Below are positions 23,801-34,794 of a DNA stretch of 64,000 bases, one piece after another. The notes under the pieces were generated by a model. That model was given only the letters and a program-made list of their open reading frames with translations, ran no database searches and was not told the DNA's origin. The first letter of the stretch is position 1; every line of letters begins with the position of its first letter. Source of the DNA: Hyaloscypha bicolor E (Eukaryota; Ascomycota; Leotiomycetes; Helotiales; Hyaloscyphaceae); NCBI RefSeq assembly GCF_002865645.1, contig NW_020194693.1:868001-932000 (forward strand), read 5' to 3'. A program made the translations under genes and the position numbers.

Positions 23801-25600
23801 ATTAAAGCTTATTATTTTTAATTATTTATATACTTTTTATTTTCTTTCTCCCGACTATTATTAAATTATTATTCTGGAAATTATATAAGCCTTACTATTA
23901 TTTATTTCTTATTATTATCTAATTATTATTACTAAATAATACTATTAATATAAGATTCTATTACTAGATCTTGGAAATCAAATATAAAATATTCTTTTTA
24001 ATATAAAAATAAATAGAGAGTCGAGAAATTACTTTATAGACTCTTAATTCCGAACTATAATATTTCTTAGAAAGTTATTATATATAGAAAAGAAAAGAAG
24101 AAAGGAGCCTTTTATATATTTCTAGAAAGAAGTAAATACTAAATTAGAAGCCTTTTAGAAGCTCTATTTGCTTTTTTACTAGCTATTCTTATAGCTTATA
24201 CCAGTCTAAAACTTAATTATAATACTTATAAATCTCGATTTTAACTTAAACTATTATTATAAGTTTACTTATAATATCTAAATAAACTTCCTAATAGAAA
24301 GTTATATATAAACGAAATAGCTAAACTAGAAGTCTTATAAAAAAAAAAAGAGAAATCTTATTAAATCTAATAATTATTTCCGAAAATATTTAATAATATA
24401 TAATTCTAGAAATCTTTTAGATATTAGATAAACTAGATTTACTTATTTAAAGCCTATCTTATATTAAAAACCCTATTTTCTTTTTAATATAATTATAGCT
24501 ATATTTAAAACCTATATTGAAATTTAATTAGTATATTATATATTTCTATTTCTATATAAAAAGAACTTCTTTTATATAAAACCTATTTCTAATACTATTT
24601 TATTACTAGAAACTAATTACTTCTTTAAAAAAGCTAATATAATTTATTAATTCTTACTATTAAATATTATTTAAATAATTAGAAAAATATCTTTAATTCT
24701 ATATTCTTAATACTAATTTAGAATATTTAATTTTTCTATATTCTATATTAATTTTAATATTAACTATTTCAAGCTTAATAATAATATTATAAACTTTATT
24801 TATATTATTTTATAGTTCTTTTTTCTATAATCTCCGAATCTTTTAATATTACTTTTTTTAGATATAAATATTACTTTAAAGTTTAACTAACTAAATAGCC
24901 TTCTATTATATAAAATCGATTTTAATAAATACTAAATAAATATAATTAGCTTTCGGAAAAGTTATAAATTAGTTTCGGAAAAAGTAATACTTTATTTTAA
25001 GTTATTTTTTAATTCTATTATTCTAATTTCTTTTCTATTAATACTTATTTTATACTTTCCCGAAATCTTTAATATATTTATATATTTTATCTTTTATATA
25101 TTTCCTATATTATTTTTCTTCTTTTATACTATTCTTTAAATTAATAGAAACGTTTCTAAATAAATAAGAAATTAAGATCTATCTATATTATAAAATTTTT
25201 ATTATTTTCTTTTATATTCTAATATTTCAAATACTATTATTATATCTATATTTCTATTATATTACCTTTTTATTTTCCTATTATTACTATTTAGTTTAAC
25301 CTGCCTTAATTATTTCCTAAATTATATTCTTTTAAATATATATATTAGTTTTTTTTTTCTATAATAAAAGCTTAATTCTATATTTTATTTTTTATAATTA
25401 TTTCTAATTTATAATTATATTACTTTAAATATATCTAATTATTATATCTACTTTTCCTATTATATCTACTACTATTTTAGCTTTATTTTTTAATAAAAAA
25501 AGAAAAACTCGAATATATATAATACTTTTATATAATTCAAGTTTATTCTAATTCACTTTTTATTTTAGAAAATATTTAAAAGAATTTCTTATAATTTCGA
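23801..25600 (-). other. Unidentified RIP-decayed minus-strand reading frame
   Basis: The plus strand is pyrimidine-rich, and one minus-strand frame reads continuously from about 25190 to 24150, broken only by TAA/TAG (Gln/Trp-type) stops. Legible pieces include RFRESIK, KVLLFPKLIYN, EGYLVSQTLK, DSEIIEKRTIK and LAFLKK. I recognise no transposase, RT or recombinase motif. It is opposite in strand to the flanking Gypsy pol and so probably belongs to another element. Confidence 0.45.
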
Positions 25601-28400
25601 AAATCTTTAATTTTATAACTTATAATTATTATATTAATAATATTTATATAACCTCTTTAAAAATAATAAAATAGCCAAAGAATAGATTCCTTAAGCTAAT
25701 AAAGTATAATAGCTAGTTCTTATAAGCTATAATATTATTAAAATTTAGAATATTAAGAAAGCTTAAGTAATTATAAAAGGCTTACTAATACTAGAAAAAA
25801 TAGCTATAATTACCGAATTTAATATAAATATCCTAAATAAGCTAAGTAATATATATAATAAGCTCTTGAAATAGAAAGCCTTTATTAGAAATAGAACTAG
25901 ACTAGAATTAACTAAAAAAGAACTAAAGAACTACTAAGCTAATAATAGGAAATTCGAGAATATTATTAAAGATATTACTAAAAGTAAATAAAAGAAGCTT
26001 AATAAGATTAAGACTATAGTAAATAGTCTAGAAATCAAGAATTAGAATAGAATTATATAATATAGTAAAGCCTTTAGCTAATATATTAATAATATTTATA
26101 ATAACCTTAATAAAAATATTTATAAGAAATTATATTTCCTTTTTAAAATAAAAGCTTTAGTATATAAAGCTATTTAGTTAATTAATAAAACTATTTTAGA
26201 ATATATTAAAAATAAGAAATATTAAAATACTAGTATATTTACTAAATCAGATATTATTAAGGTATTTAAGTATATTAAAGCTATTTTGGAACCTGGAGAA
26301 TTGGTTTTTAAGCTACTATTAGCTAATATTCTTAAAGCTAGATAATATATCTTTAATACTTCCGGAATTCTAATTAAAAAAGTTTATAGTAATAAGCCTT
26401 TTTCTACTTTCCGAAATAAGCCTAAAAAATAGGCTTTTATTATAATTTCAGCTTTAATTTAATTAGATCCAGCTAATAAGAATAGAGCTAATTTAATATA
26501 GTCTAATAATAAATCTACTAGTAAGATTAGTAAAACTAGTATAACTAAATAAAAAAAACCTGGCCAGAAAAGAAAATAAGCTAAGTCTAAAACTTTTAAT
26601 AAATAGTAAAAATCCGAGTATTAGTCTAAATATAAGGCTAATAAAATAGAGGAAAATAAAAAAGAGGCAAGTAAAGAGAAATTCTCTATTTTAAAGAAAA
26701 AGATATTATCTAGAAAAACTCCTATAATTATATCTAAAACTAAAAAGCAGAAAACTAAGAATATTAACTTTAGAGAAATTAAAAATAATAAATATACTTA
26801 TAAGATACTAGTTAAATAGAAATTAATACTTGCTTAATAAAATAAATATACTTTTAAGGAAATATATAATAGTATTTTAGGACCTATTTATAAACGAGAA
26901 TATTATAAAATTAATAATAAATTCCTTAAAGCTTCTTATAAAATATATATTTAATAGTTTACTAATATTTTATTTATTAATATAGGAGATATTAATATTT
27001 ATAAGAACGCTCTAAAGCTAGTTATTATAATTTATAAAATTACTAAAGGCAAGAAATATATTTCTATTACTTAAATAAATAAGAAAATACGGGATTTCTT
27101 TTTAGAAAACCAGAAAATTATAGAATATAAATATAAATATTATATTTCTAATTAATTCTACTCAAATCTATAGCTCTAATTTAATATTATAGTTTCTATT
27201 TTTGAATTTAGTATTAGTAATCTGGATATAAATAATTATATTTATAAAAAGAACTATTTAAAATAAATTAAAAAGCTTAATATTCGAGAACTTTTAATAT
27301 AAGAAATAGAAATACTATAATTTTATTTCTAAAAGAATAAAATATTAAAGTATAGAAATCTAGATAATAGTTATTTTACCTTAACCTTTTAATTCTTAAT
27401 AGCAGATTTATTAATATAGCTCGAACTTTATAAGATATTAAATAAATACCCTATTTACCTAGTTATTTATTTTTAGCTAGTTTAATATTATATTTCTAGA
27501 AATATTAATTATAATTAATATAAAGGTAATCCTAAAGATCTGGCTATTATTAAAGCTTTAAATAGCGAATTCTATTTTAGTAAAAAGTATTAGAATATTA
27601 GCTATATTTTTCTTATAAATTATAAAAAAGCTATTATCTTTAATAAAAAGTTTTTTAAAAATATTAATTATTTCTCTATTTCTAATAATTTTAAGCCGGA
27701 AATAATAAAAGAAATAGACAAGTATTTACTAAAGGTAATAGAAGGAAAAACTTTAAATATAATCTATTTAATTAGGCAAATAAATAGCTTTAGAGAGGTA
27801 ATTTATAAGTCTGGAATTATAAACAAGTAATAATTTTTAAATAATATAAAAACTAAAGAATAGCTTAATAATAATTTGCTATTTAATAGGCCTTTTATTA
27901 TAATTCTAATAAGTCTAATTACTATTAAGAATAAAATATATAAAAATGAAATCTTCTATAAGATTATTAAAGTTTCTTATCTAGAGCTTTTCTCTTCTAT
28001 TAAAAATTAATTCAAGAATACTATAAATAATACGAAATTCGAAAAAGCTATCTATTTAGAGTATATTAGTATAATTTATAATATAATTCGCTATAATAAG
28101 CCTCCTTAATACCTAATAGTAAAAGCAGAAATTAAGTAATAATTAAAGGTAAATACTAATTAATATAGAGAACTATATTAGATTTAGTATAAGAATATAG
28201 CTAAGCGGATTTGAATTGCCTTTAAGCAAGTTCGAAAATATAAAATAAAATTATTTAAGAATAATAGATCTTATTTTAGATATATTAAAGAGAAATTGAA
28301 TTAGCTAATAAAAAAGAATTCTAATTATTTTATTATTTTGAATTCTAAATAAAATTTCTTTATTAGTTTTAGTATTTAGAAAACAAGTATAAATAAATAA
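25601..28400 (+). other. Unidentified RIP-decayed plus-strand coding region
   Basis: Protein-like plus-strand frames run over about 2.7 kb. A Lys-rich stretch at about 26560-26800 (KKPGQKRK-like, SRKTPIIISKTKK) precedes a longer globular part to about 28380 with pieces such as INIGDINIYKNALKL, NKYPIYLVIYF, GNPKDLAIIKALNSEFYF, KPEIIKEIDKYLLKVIEGK and NKPPQYLIVKAEIK. Stops are mostly TAA/TAG. It ends about 30 bp before a Gypsy-type LTR. It may be an extra 3' ORF of Gypsy copy C, a captured gene, or another element; I do not recognise the family. Confidence 0.45.
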
Positions 28401-28409
28401 GAGATCGGA

Positions 28410-28717
28410 TATAATATAGTAAGCTATATTTTCTAAAAAATTATATTATTTTAGTAGTTTTGAGATTTTAATTATATAGTAAAAGCCGTAGCCTTTTATA
28501 TATAACTTACGGGAATTATATAAAAAAGCTGGTTTTTCTATAGTCCTAAAAAATAATTTCTTTTCTATATTTAATTAATTAAGCTTTTATATATTATATA
28601 TTATTTATATTTTATTATTTATACTTTTAATCTTATTATTTTACTATTAAGTCACCTTTTATATTCTAGTATACTTTATATAAGTTTTTGTTTTATTATA
28701 GTTTTTTTTCTATAATA
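28410..28717 (+). repeat. LTR-like start of Gypsy copy D
   Basis: Matches 15664-15962. It lies directly after the plus-strand frame ending about 28380 and a purine-rich AAGAGATCGGA stretch that could be a decayed polypurine tract. Confidence 0.55.
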
Positions 28718-29339
28718 ATAAGAATAGAGGCTAATTATAAAAGGAAAAGAAATAAAGGAAATAGAATAAGAAATATTATATTAAAATAGTATAAGTTAGA
28801 CCTTAATTAGAAATAGACTTTAATATATAGAAATAAGGTTATATTATTAATTTATATATTATTTTTAGTTATAATAAAAACCGAAATAAAGGCAGCTTTA
28901 GTTTTAGTAATAAAACTTATATCTAAATCCGGAAAGGATATCTAAAAGAAGAAATATCCTTAATTTTAAATAAAATAGTAAATAGAAACCGGAAATAAGA
29001 ATTAAAAAGAAATCGGAAATAAGAAATTATATAAATAATCTAGAAAAGCTTTTAGAGAAAAAAAAATATTAAATAGAGATAAAAAAAAGAATTTAAAAAA
29101 ATCAGAGAAATTAGTAAAATTATATTTATTATTATTATTATTACTTTTAATAATACTATTAAATACTTCTAGTTTAATAAAATTAAAAAAAGATATTATG
29201 GGTATTAAGCTAATAGAATAAAAAAGAGAATATAAGTAATAGAAATAAAACTAGAAAAGCTATTATCTTATTATTACTAATATTAAAACTCGAATTTAGA
29301 TTATATTTATTATTATTAACTAGTTTTTTTTTAAATTCT

Positions 29340-30640
29340 AGTTTCTAAACTAAAAGATATATTTAAATAAAAAATTAGCTTTTTAGAAATCTTATTAATA
29401 GAAGTTTCAGATATGAAAACTTTATAATTAATTATAAAAGAAATTATTAAAATTAATATAGCTAAAAGCAAATATATACTAATACCGGATTTAAATCTAG
29501 TATTTATAAGAATTCCGGAAATACTATAATTTTAGAAAAGTAATAATTTTATATTCTTAAAATAATATATAAATATATATAAAAACTATTATATTTCTAA
29601 TAATACTAAAAAAGAAAGAATTATCTATTATATCTCTCTTATTTATAAGAATTAAATTAAGGCTATATTAGAATACTATACTAATAATTCAGGAAATTAT
29701 TAGAAAACTAAGTTCTTTAAGGCTTTATTAAAAGAATTCCGAGAATAGAACTAGAAAATATTTAAAATTAGCTATAATTTTCTTAATTAAATTATTATAT
29801 AAGTCTAGAATAAAAGAATCTCTTTTAAGTCTTATATTAATATATTTAATAAAGTATTAAAAGAATTATTAAAAAGAAAAAAAATAAAAATAAAAATTTA
29901 GTATCGAGAATTTATAAAGATATTATTTATTCTAATAAGAGATTATATTCTTAAAAATATAAATTTTAAGCCTATAAATACTTCTATTTATAAATATAGT
30001 AAAATATATAAAAAGATAATAATATTCTATTAATATAAAAAAAAAGAAATATTATTTTAATATTATTAATAACCTAGATATATTTAGATTCAGATAAGAA
30101 TATTTAAATATAGTAATTTATAATATAGTTCCTAAATTAAAAAATAATAATTTTTTATTAGTTTCTTTTATTATATTTCCTAAAGCTATTATAGATATAA
30201 ATAAAAAGAAAACCCAGCTTATAGCTAATTATATAAAACTTATTAAAAGTAGTAAACCTAAAGGAAATAATATTAACTAGCTAGTAAAAAGTCTAGAAAA
30301 ACTATTTATTACTATTATAACTTAAGAGAACCTATAAAAATAACTTAATATAGCTATTATTATAATTCGAGAAAATATCTATAATTTATTTATATAATCT
30401 AGCTAATTATAATAAGAATAATAATATTAATAGCTTAATAAATATATTCGGGGTTTTAAAAAGAATATACTAGAAATTATAATAGAAGTTATAGAGGATA
30501 TTATAATAGCTATAGTAATTAAACTAGAATAAATAAATAATCTAGATAATTATATTTTAGAAAAAGTTAATTTTAAATATAATTAGAGAATATTACTCAA
30601 ATTAATATAGCCTATAATATAGATCCAGAACCGAGATAAT
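29340..30640 (+). pseudogene. Degraded Gypsy gag of copy D
   Basis: Collinear with the copy C gag, including nearly identical 30240-30560 versus 17752-18073. Stop codons, TAA above all, interrupt it. Limits are approximate. Confidence 0.55.
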
Positions 30641-31534
30641 AAATTTACTATAGGTATTATAATAGAAATAAGAATAATAATATTAATCTAAAATATATTT
30701 ATATTTTTTAGTTATATTATCTATTAATAAAAGAGTTTATAAATTATAAATATATTTATTAATTTAATAGAAAATAGTATAAAAAGCTATTTGAGCCTAA
30801 ATAAAAAAGTTTTTTTTTTCTTTATTAGTAAATACTAATGATTTAACTAAATTATTTTCTAAATTTAGAGAAAAAATTTAATTATAACTTGAAAGTATAA
30901 TTTAAGAATATTCAGAAAGTAATAGAAGATATCTAGTTTACTAAATAAAAAAGAAATAAAGGAACTAGCTAACCAGAATCTATATATAAAAACAAGTAAA
31001 TTATATTTAAGAAATCTAAATAGCCGCTTTGCTTTAAAGGAAATTATATTAGAATTATTAATATTTCAGGTTCTGGAATTAATAAATAATATTAAAATTT
31101 GGCTATAAATAGTATTTCTATTAATACTATAATAGGTTTCTTATTAAAAAGAAAAGAAAAAGAAATAGAAATAATTAAAGAAGTTTTCCAAAAATATATT
31201 AAAATAAAAAAAAGCTATTCTATATAAGAGGCTAAAAGAATATTATTCTAAGAAATAATAAATAAAAGAATAGTCTAGCTAAAAATATAAATATTAATAC
31301 TTCCGGAAATAAATAAAATAAATTAGAAATCTAATATATCCTTAACTAAAATAAATATAGAATTTTTAAAGCAAATAATATTTTAATAAAATTACTAAAA
31401 AAAAGTAATTATTCTATTTCTAAAAACTTAAAAAAGAATAAGAATATTTATTAATACTTTAAAAATATTAGATCTAGCTATTATATTTTAAAACTAATAG
31501 ATAAAGAATAATACTTTCTATTTTATTATTTTAT

Positions 31535-31820
31535 TATTAGTATAGCTATAGTTATTAATAGTTATATAATATAGTTATATAATATAGAAATAACTAGAAA
31601 TAATAGGATATAGGTAATAGGCAATAATTATATAATCTTATATTATATAAATAACTTGACTAGTAGACTAGACCTTATTAGGCTTAGTAGATTTAGGAAT
31701 TATATATTAATATTATAATACTATAATTCTTACTTCTAAAATAATAATAACTTTACTAACTAATATAACTAGTATTTCTATACCTATATAATAGTATTAT
31801 ATATTACTAGTAAACCGACA
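31535..31820 (+). repeat. Solo Copia LTR inserted in Gypsy copy D
   Basis: This 286-bp LTR of the Copia family has no internal region. It is flanked by a perfect 5-bp duplication, TTTAT (31530-31534 and 31821-31825). The homologous position in Gypsy copy C (about 19048-19056, ACTATTTTATAAATAGG) is uninterrupted, giving the empty site. It shows Copia insertion after Gypsy and then LTR-LTR recombination. Confidence 0.93.
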
Positions 31821-33737
31821 TTTATAAATAAGAAATACTATTATATTAAATATAGTTAAATATATTAGAAGATCTATAAAACTAGTAGCTATAGCTTATA
31901 TAATAAATAGAATATTTAAGGAATTAGAAATACTAGCTCAAATATTAAATACTAATAGAATTATTTAATTTAAAAGTAATAGTATTAATATTCGAATATT
32001 ACTAATTTATAAATATATTATATAATTTCTATACATTTAATATATATTTCGAGAATAATAAGAGAATATTAAATATAAAGAAATAATTAATACTAGAGCT
32101 AAAATTAATATTCTTTCTAAAAAGATTTCTAGAAATATTAATAAAGTAGTATATAATATTATAAATTACTAAATATCTATTATTATTAGAACTAAATTTG
32201 GATTTATAGAAATAGTAAAGCTTAAAGCTAAGATTATAAATAGAATAAAATATAAAGATATATTATTCCTAATTAAAAAAGCTTTAAAGATCCTATTTAG
32301 TTAATTATTCTTAATAAAAATAAAAACAAAAATTATATATAAAAGTAATAGTTTATAAAATAGAAGATTTACTAATCCTAAAAATAACTAGAATACTTAT
32401 ATTATTATAATTATTTTATTTTTAAAGAATACTAAAAAGTAAAAGAAAATAATAGTTTAAAAATATTAAGCTTCTAGAATTAAGGAATTAAGTAATATAA
32501 AATAGGAAACTAAAAATAAAAATAAAAAATAGAGCCTAATATTATAACTAGTAATAATATTAAAAGAAATAAAAAAACGCTGGGATTTCCTATAGATTTT
32601 TTTATTTTTGGTTTAGAAATTCAGGAAATTAATAATATTTTTAGAGAAACTAAAATAGAAATGTTTCTAGTTAAAGTATTATTAAAAGTAGTTCCGGATT
32701 TAATAAAAATATAAAAAAAGAATATTAAATAAAAACATTTCTAAAAAAATTTAAAAAAAAAGTATTTTCTAATAATAAAGAAATATATTTCCGAAGCTAT
32801 AGAACCTGGAATCCAAAACTAGAAAAAATTCTGGAATATATAAAAGCTTAAGAAAAACACTTTAAGATATTAGATAAAAAGAAACTAAATAAAAAAGTTA
32901 TAAACCTTAGAGATTAGATAAAAATAGTATTAGAAAAAATAGTTATAGCTTTTAAAAAAAAATTATAATTTATTTCTAGTTATAAGAGTATATAAAATAA
33001 AGAATAAAAAGATTTAATTAATAAATACTAATAATAGAACTAGAAAAGATTCTAGTAAATATCCGAACTAGTTTAAGAGATTTAAAGCTAGAGAATATTT
33101 ATAGAAATATACTAGAAAATATAAGAATTACTTTTTATTATAAATATTAGCTATTTTAAGAGATTTATAATTTATTCCGAAATGTCTTAAATAATTAAAT
33201 ATTAGAAACTGGTTCTAAAAAAAAGAAACTAGCTATATTCCGAGAATTAATAATTAATTAAGAAAATATAATTATATTTAATTAAAAAGAAATAGGAAAA
33301 GTTTATAAAAATATTAATTTATTTATTTTAATTAAAACTATTAAATATAAAACCTAGTAAAAGAAGAATTTCTTATATTCTAAAGCTCTAATACTAATAA
33401 TAGTAAAAATACTATTAGAATATCTAAACTATAAAATCCTTAAAAAATATAATAGACCTTACTAGAATTTATAATTCTTAGTTACTAAAAAGATTACTAG
33501 AACTTATAGACTAATTAATACTATTATAAAAATGAATTTAGTAACTTTATAAAATACTAATCTATTTCTATTTACTAATAAGATCTCGAAGGAATTTATT
33601 AGATATATTTATATTTTTTTAATTAATTTCTTTTCCGGATATAATTAATTTATATTAGATACTTATAATAGAAATTTGACTATATTTATAATACTTCTAA
33701 AGCTACTAATTCTATTATATAATTTACCGTTATTATT

Positions 33738-34470
33738 AATATAGAGGATTAATGGATTCGTGGCAGCTTCAATGTCTGTATACCTATCGAGGTACGATTA
33801 ACCCGCTACTACAGGAAGCTCATCTTTCGTTGTCCTATACCACACAAGCTTGCTGAAGCCAAGTACCCTGGCACAGTATATGAAAAGTGGAGCTCTGAGG
33901 TGGGAACGTATGCGTGGATACAATATTAATATCCCAACATTCGCATTCCACACTTATACGGCTTCGGCTTCTCTGACCGCCGCCATGTAAGCTACTACAC
34001 ATACCGCTTGATAGCTTCCGTACTAACCGTGTTACTGGTGTATAGTTTGTCCATGAGCAATAAAAACCTTTCTACATCCGCCTTTGGCGCATGTTCCAAC
34101 GCCGTCTCCGCACTCTTCTTCGATGCCATACTCTCTCGCCCTATACCGCCCACCCAACGAGCTAACGACTTTCTACTACATATATGATACTTGAGTATAT
34201 CGGTCCTAATACGGGCCAGATGCTCTCCAGCACGTGGGAGAAGCACCGGCATGACCCATTCCACAGGCAGAAGCTCTTCCGAGGCATGGCTCGCTTGACG
34301 CTTTCCTTGGCCAATATCCCTCAGCCTCGAATCGGCTCATTCCAGTTCCATACTGACGGAACGATAACGTTGACAAACCGACCGCTGCTTTGCTCTCTCA
34401 TCATCTTAGAAAATGACGGTGCGCTGAGAACGATACAGAGGAACGAAACGTATACCTGTTTCTCATGGTT
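33738..34470 (+). pseudogene. Phosphotransferase (APH)-like kinase relic
   Basis: The frame 33738-33986 joins to 34046 onward across a well-formed 59-nt intron (GTAAGC donor, TACTAAC branch, GTATAG acceptor). It reads as the fungal aminoglycoside-phosphotransferase-like family, with RGSFNVCIPIEV, VGTYAWIQY, RIPHLYGFGFSD, LEYIGPNTGQMLSSTWEKHR, FRGMARLTLSLA and TLTNRPL. Four in-frame TAA codons interrupt it (33750, 33927, 34061 and 34163), each explainable as CAA to TAA. The 5' start is missing at the retrotransposon junction. Homology stops after NETYTC at about 34465, before the catalytic HxxN/DxE part, so the gene is truncated at both ends. Members are kinase-fold proteins of mostly unknown substrate in fungi. 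Confidence 0.8.
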
Positions 34471-34794
34471 GGGGTTGGTAGAGTTACTGGAGTATCAGCG
34501 GGCGCTGTCTCCAGAGTTCTTTCCCCCTGAAGTGAAGAATTGGGAAGGGGTTTATAGTCCCTGCAGGCCTCGCCCACAGCAGCTATTTTTTCGCACCGTT
34601 TTGAAGTGGCTAGTGCAGGAACAGGAGGAGTCGAAAATGACTGCCGGACGTCGCACGGAATCGAGTTTGTTGGCTCTTGACCGCATCTAATCGTTCTCCA
34701 AAGGTCTCGAGCTGGTGGTCAACATCTGCAGAGAAGGATTGGCAGTAGCCGAAAAGGCCGTCCCAAGATTCCAGTGCAGAGTCATCTTCGCCTA
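34471..34794. other. Unassigned segment between kinase relic and PNP gene
   Basis: The plus frame stays open to 34690 but no longer resembles the kinase family. The minus frame 34804-34610 (SALESWDGLFGYCQSF, QLETFGERLDAVKSQQ) looks protein-like and could be an additional 3' exon of the PNP gene if CACAG at about 34811 is used as an acceptor, but no good donor is visible. A rearrangement breakpoint near 34470 is possible. Confidence 0.35.

Larger units (their letters stand above)
7141..33727. other. AT-rich, RIP-affected block with nested retrotransposons
   Basis: Base composition drops abruptly after about 7140 and recovers at about 33728. Inside, CA and TG dinucleotides are scarce, TA is in excess, and C survives mainly before G, C or T. 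Retroelement reading frames are interrupted mostly by TAA/TAG and catalytic Asp codons appear as Asn codons. Together these match repeat-induced point mutation, which acts on duplicated DNA in Pezizomycotina. Confidence 0.85.
28410..33727 (+). mobile_element. Ty3/Gypsy retrotransposon, copy D (truncated in RT)
   Basis: This is a second copy of the family at 15664. It runs collinear with copy C from the LTR through gag into RT and then ends abruptly inside the RT region at about 33727, where GC-normal DNA with a phosphotransferase relic begins. It contains a solo Copia LTR at 31535-31820. Relative to C it lacks the roughly 255-bp post-LTR segment and a short piece near 33700. Frames carry RIP-type stops throughout. 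Confidence 0.75.

Noticed and set aside
34184..34690. 168-aa frame as an intact gene
   Set aside because: Its first part is the 3' portion of the interrupted kinase relic and its second part lacks homology, so it is not an independent gene.
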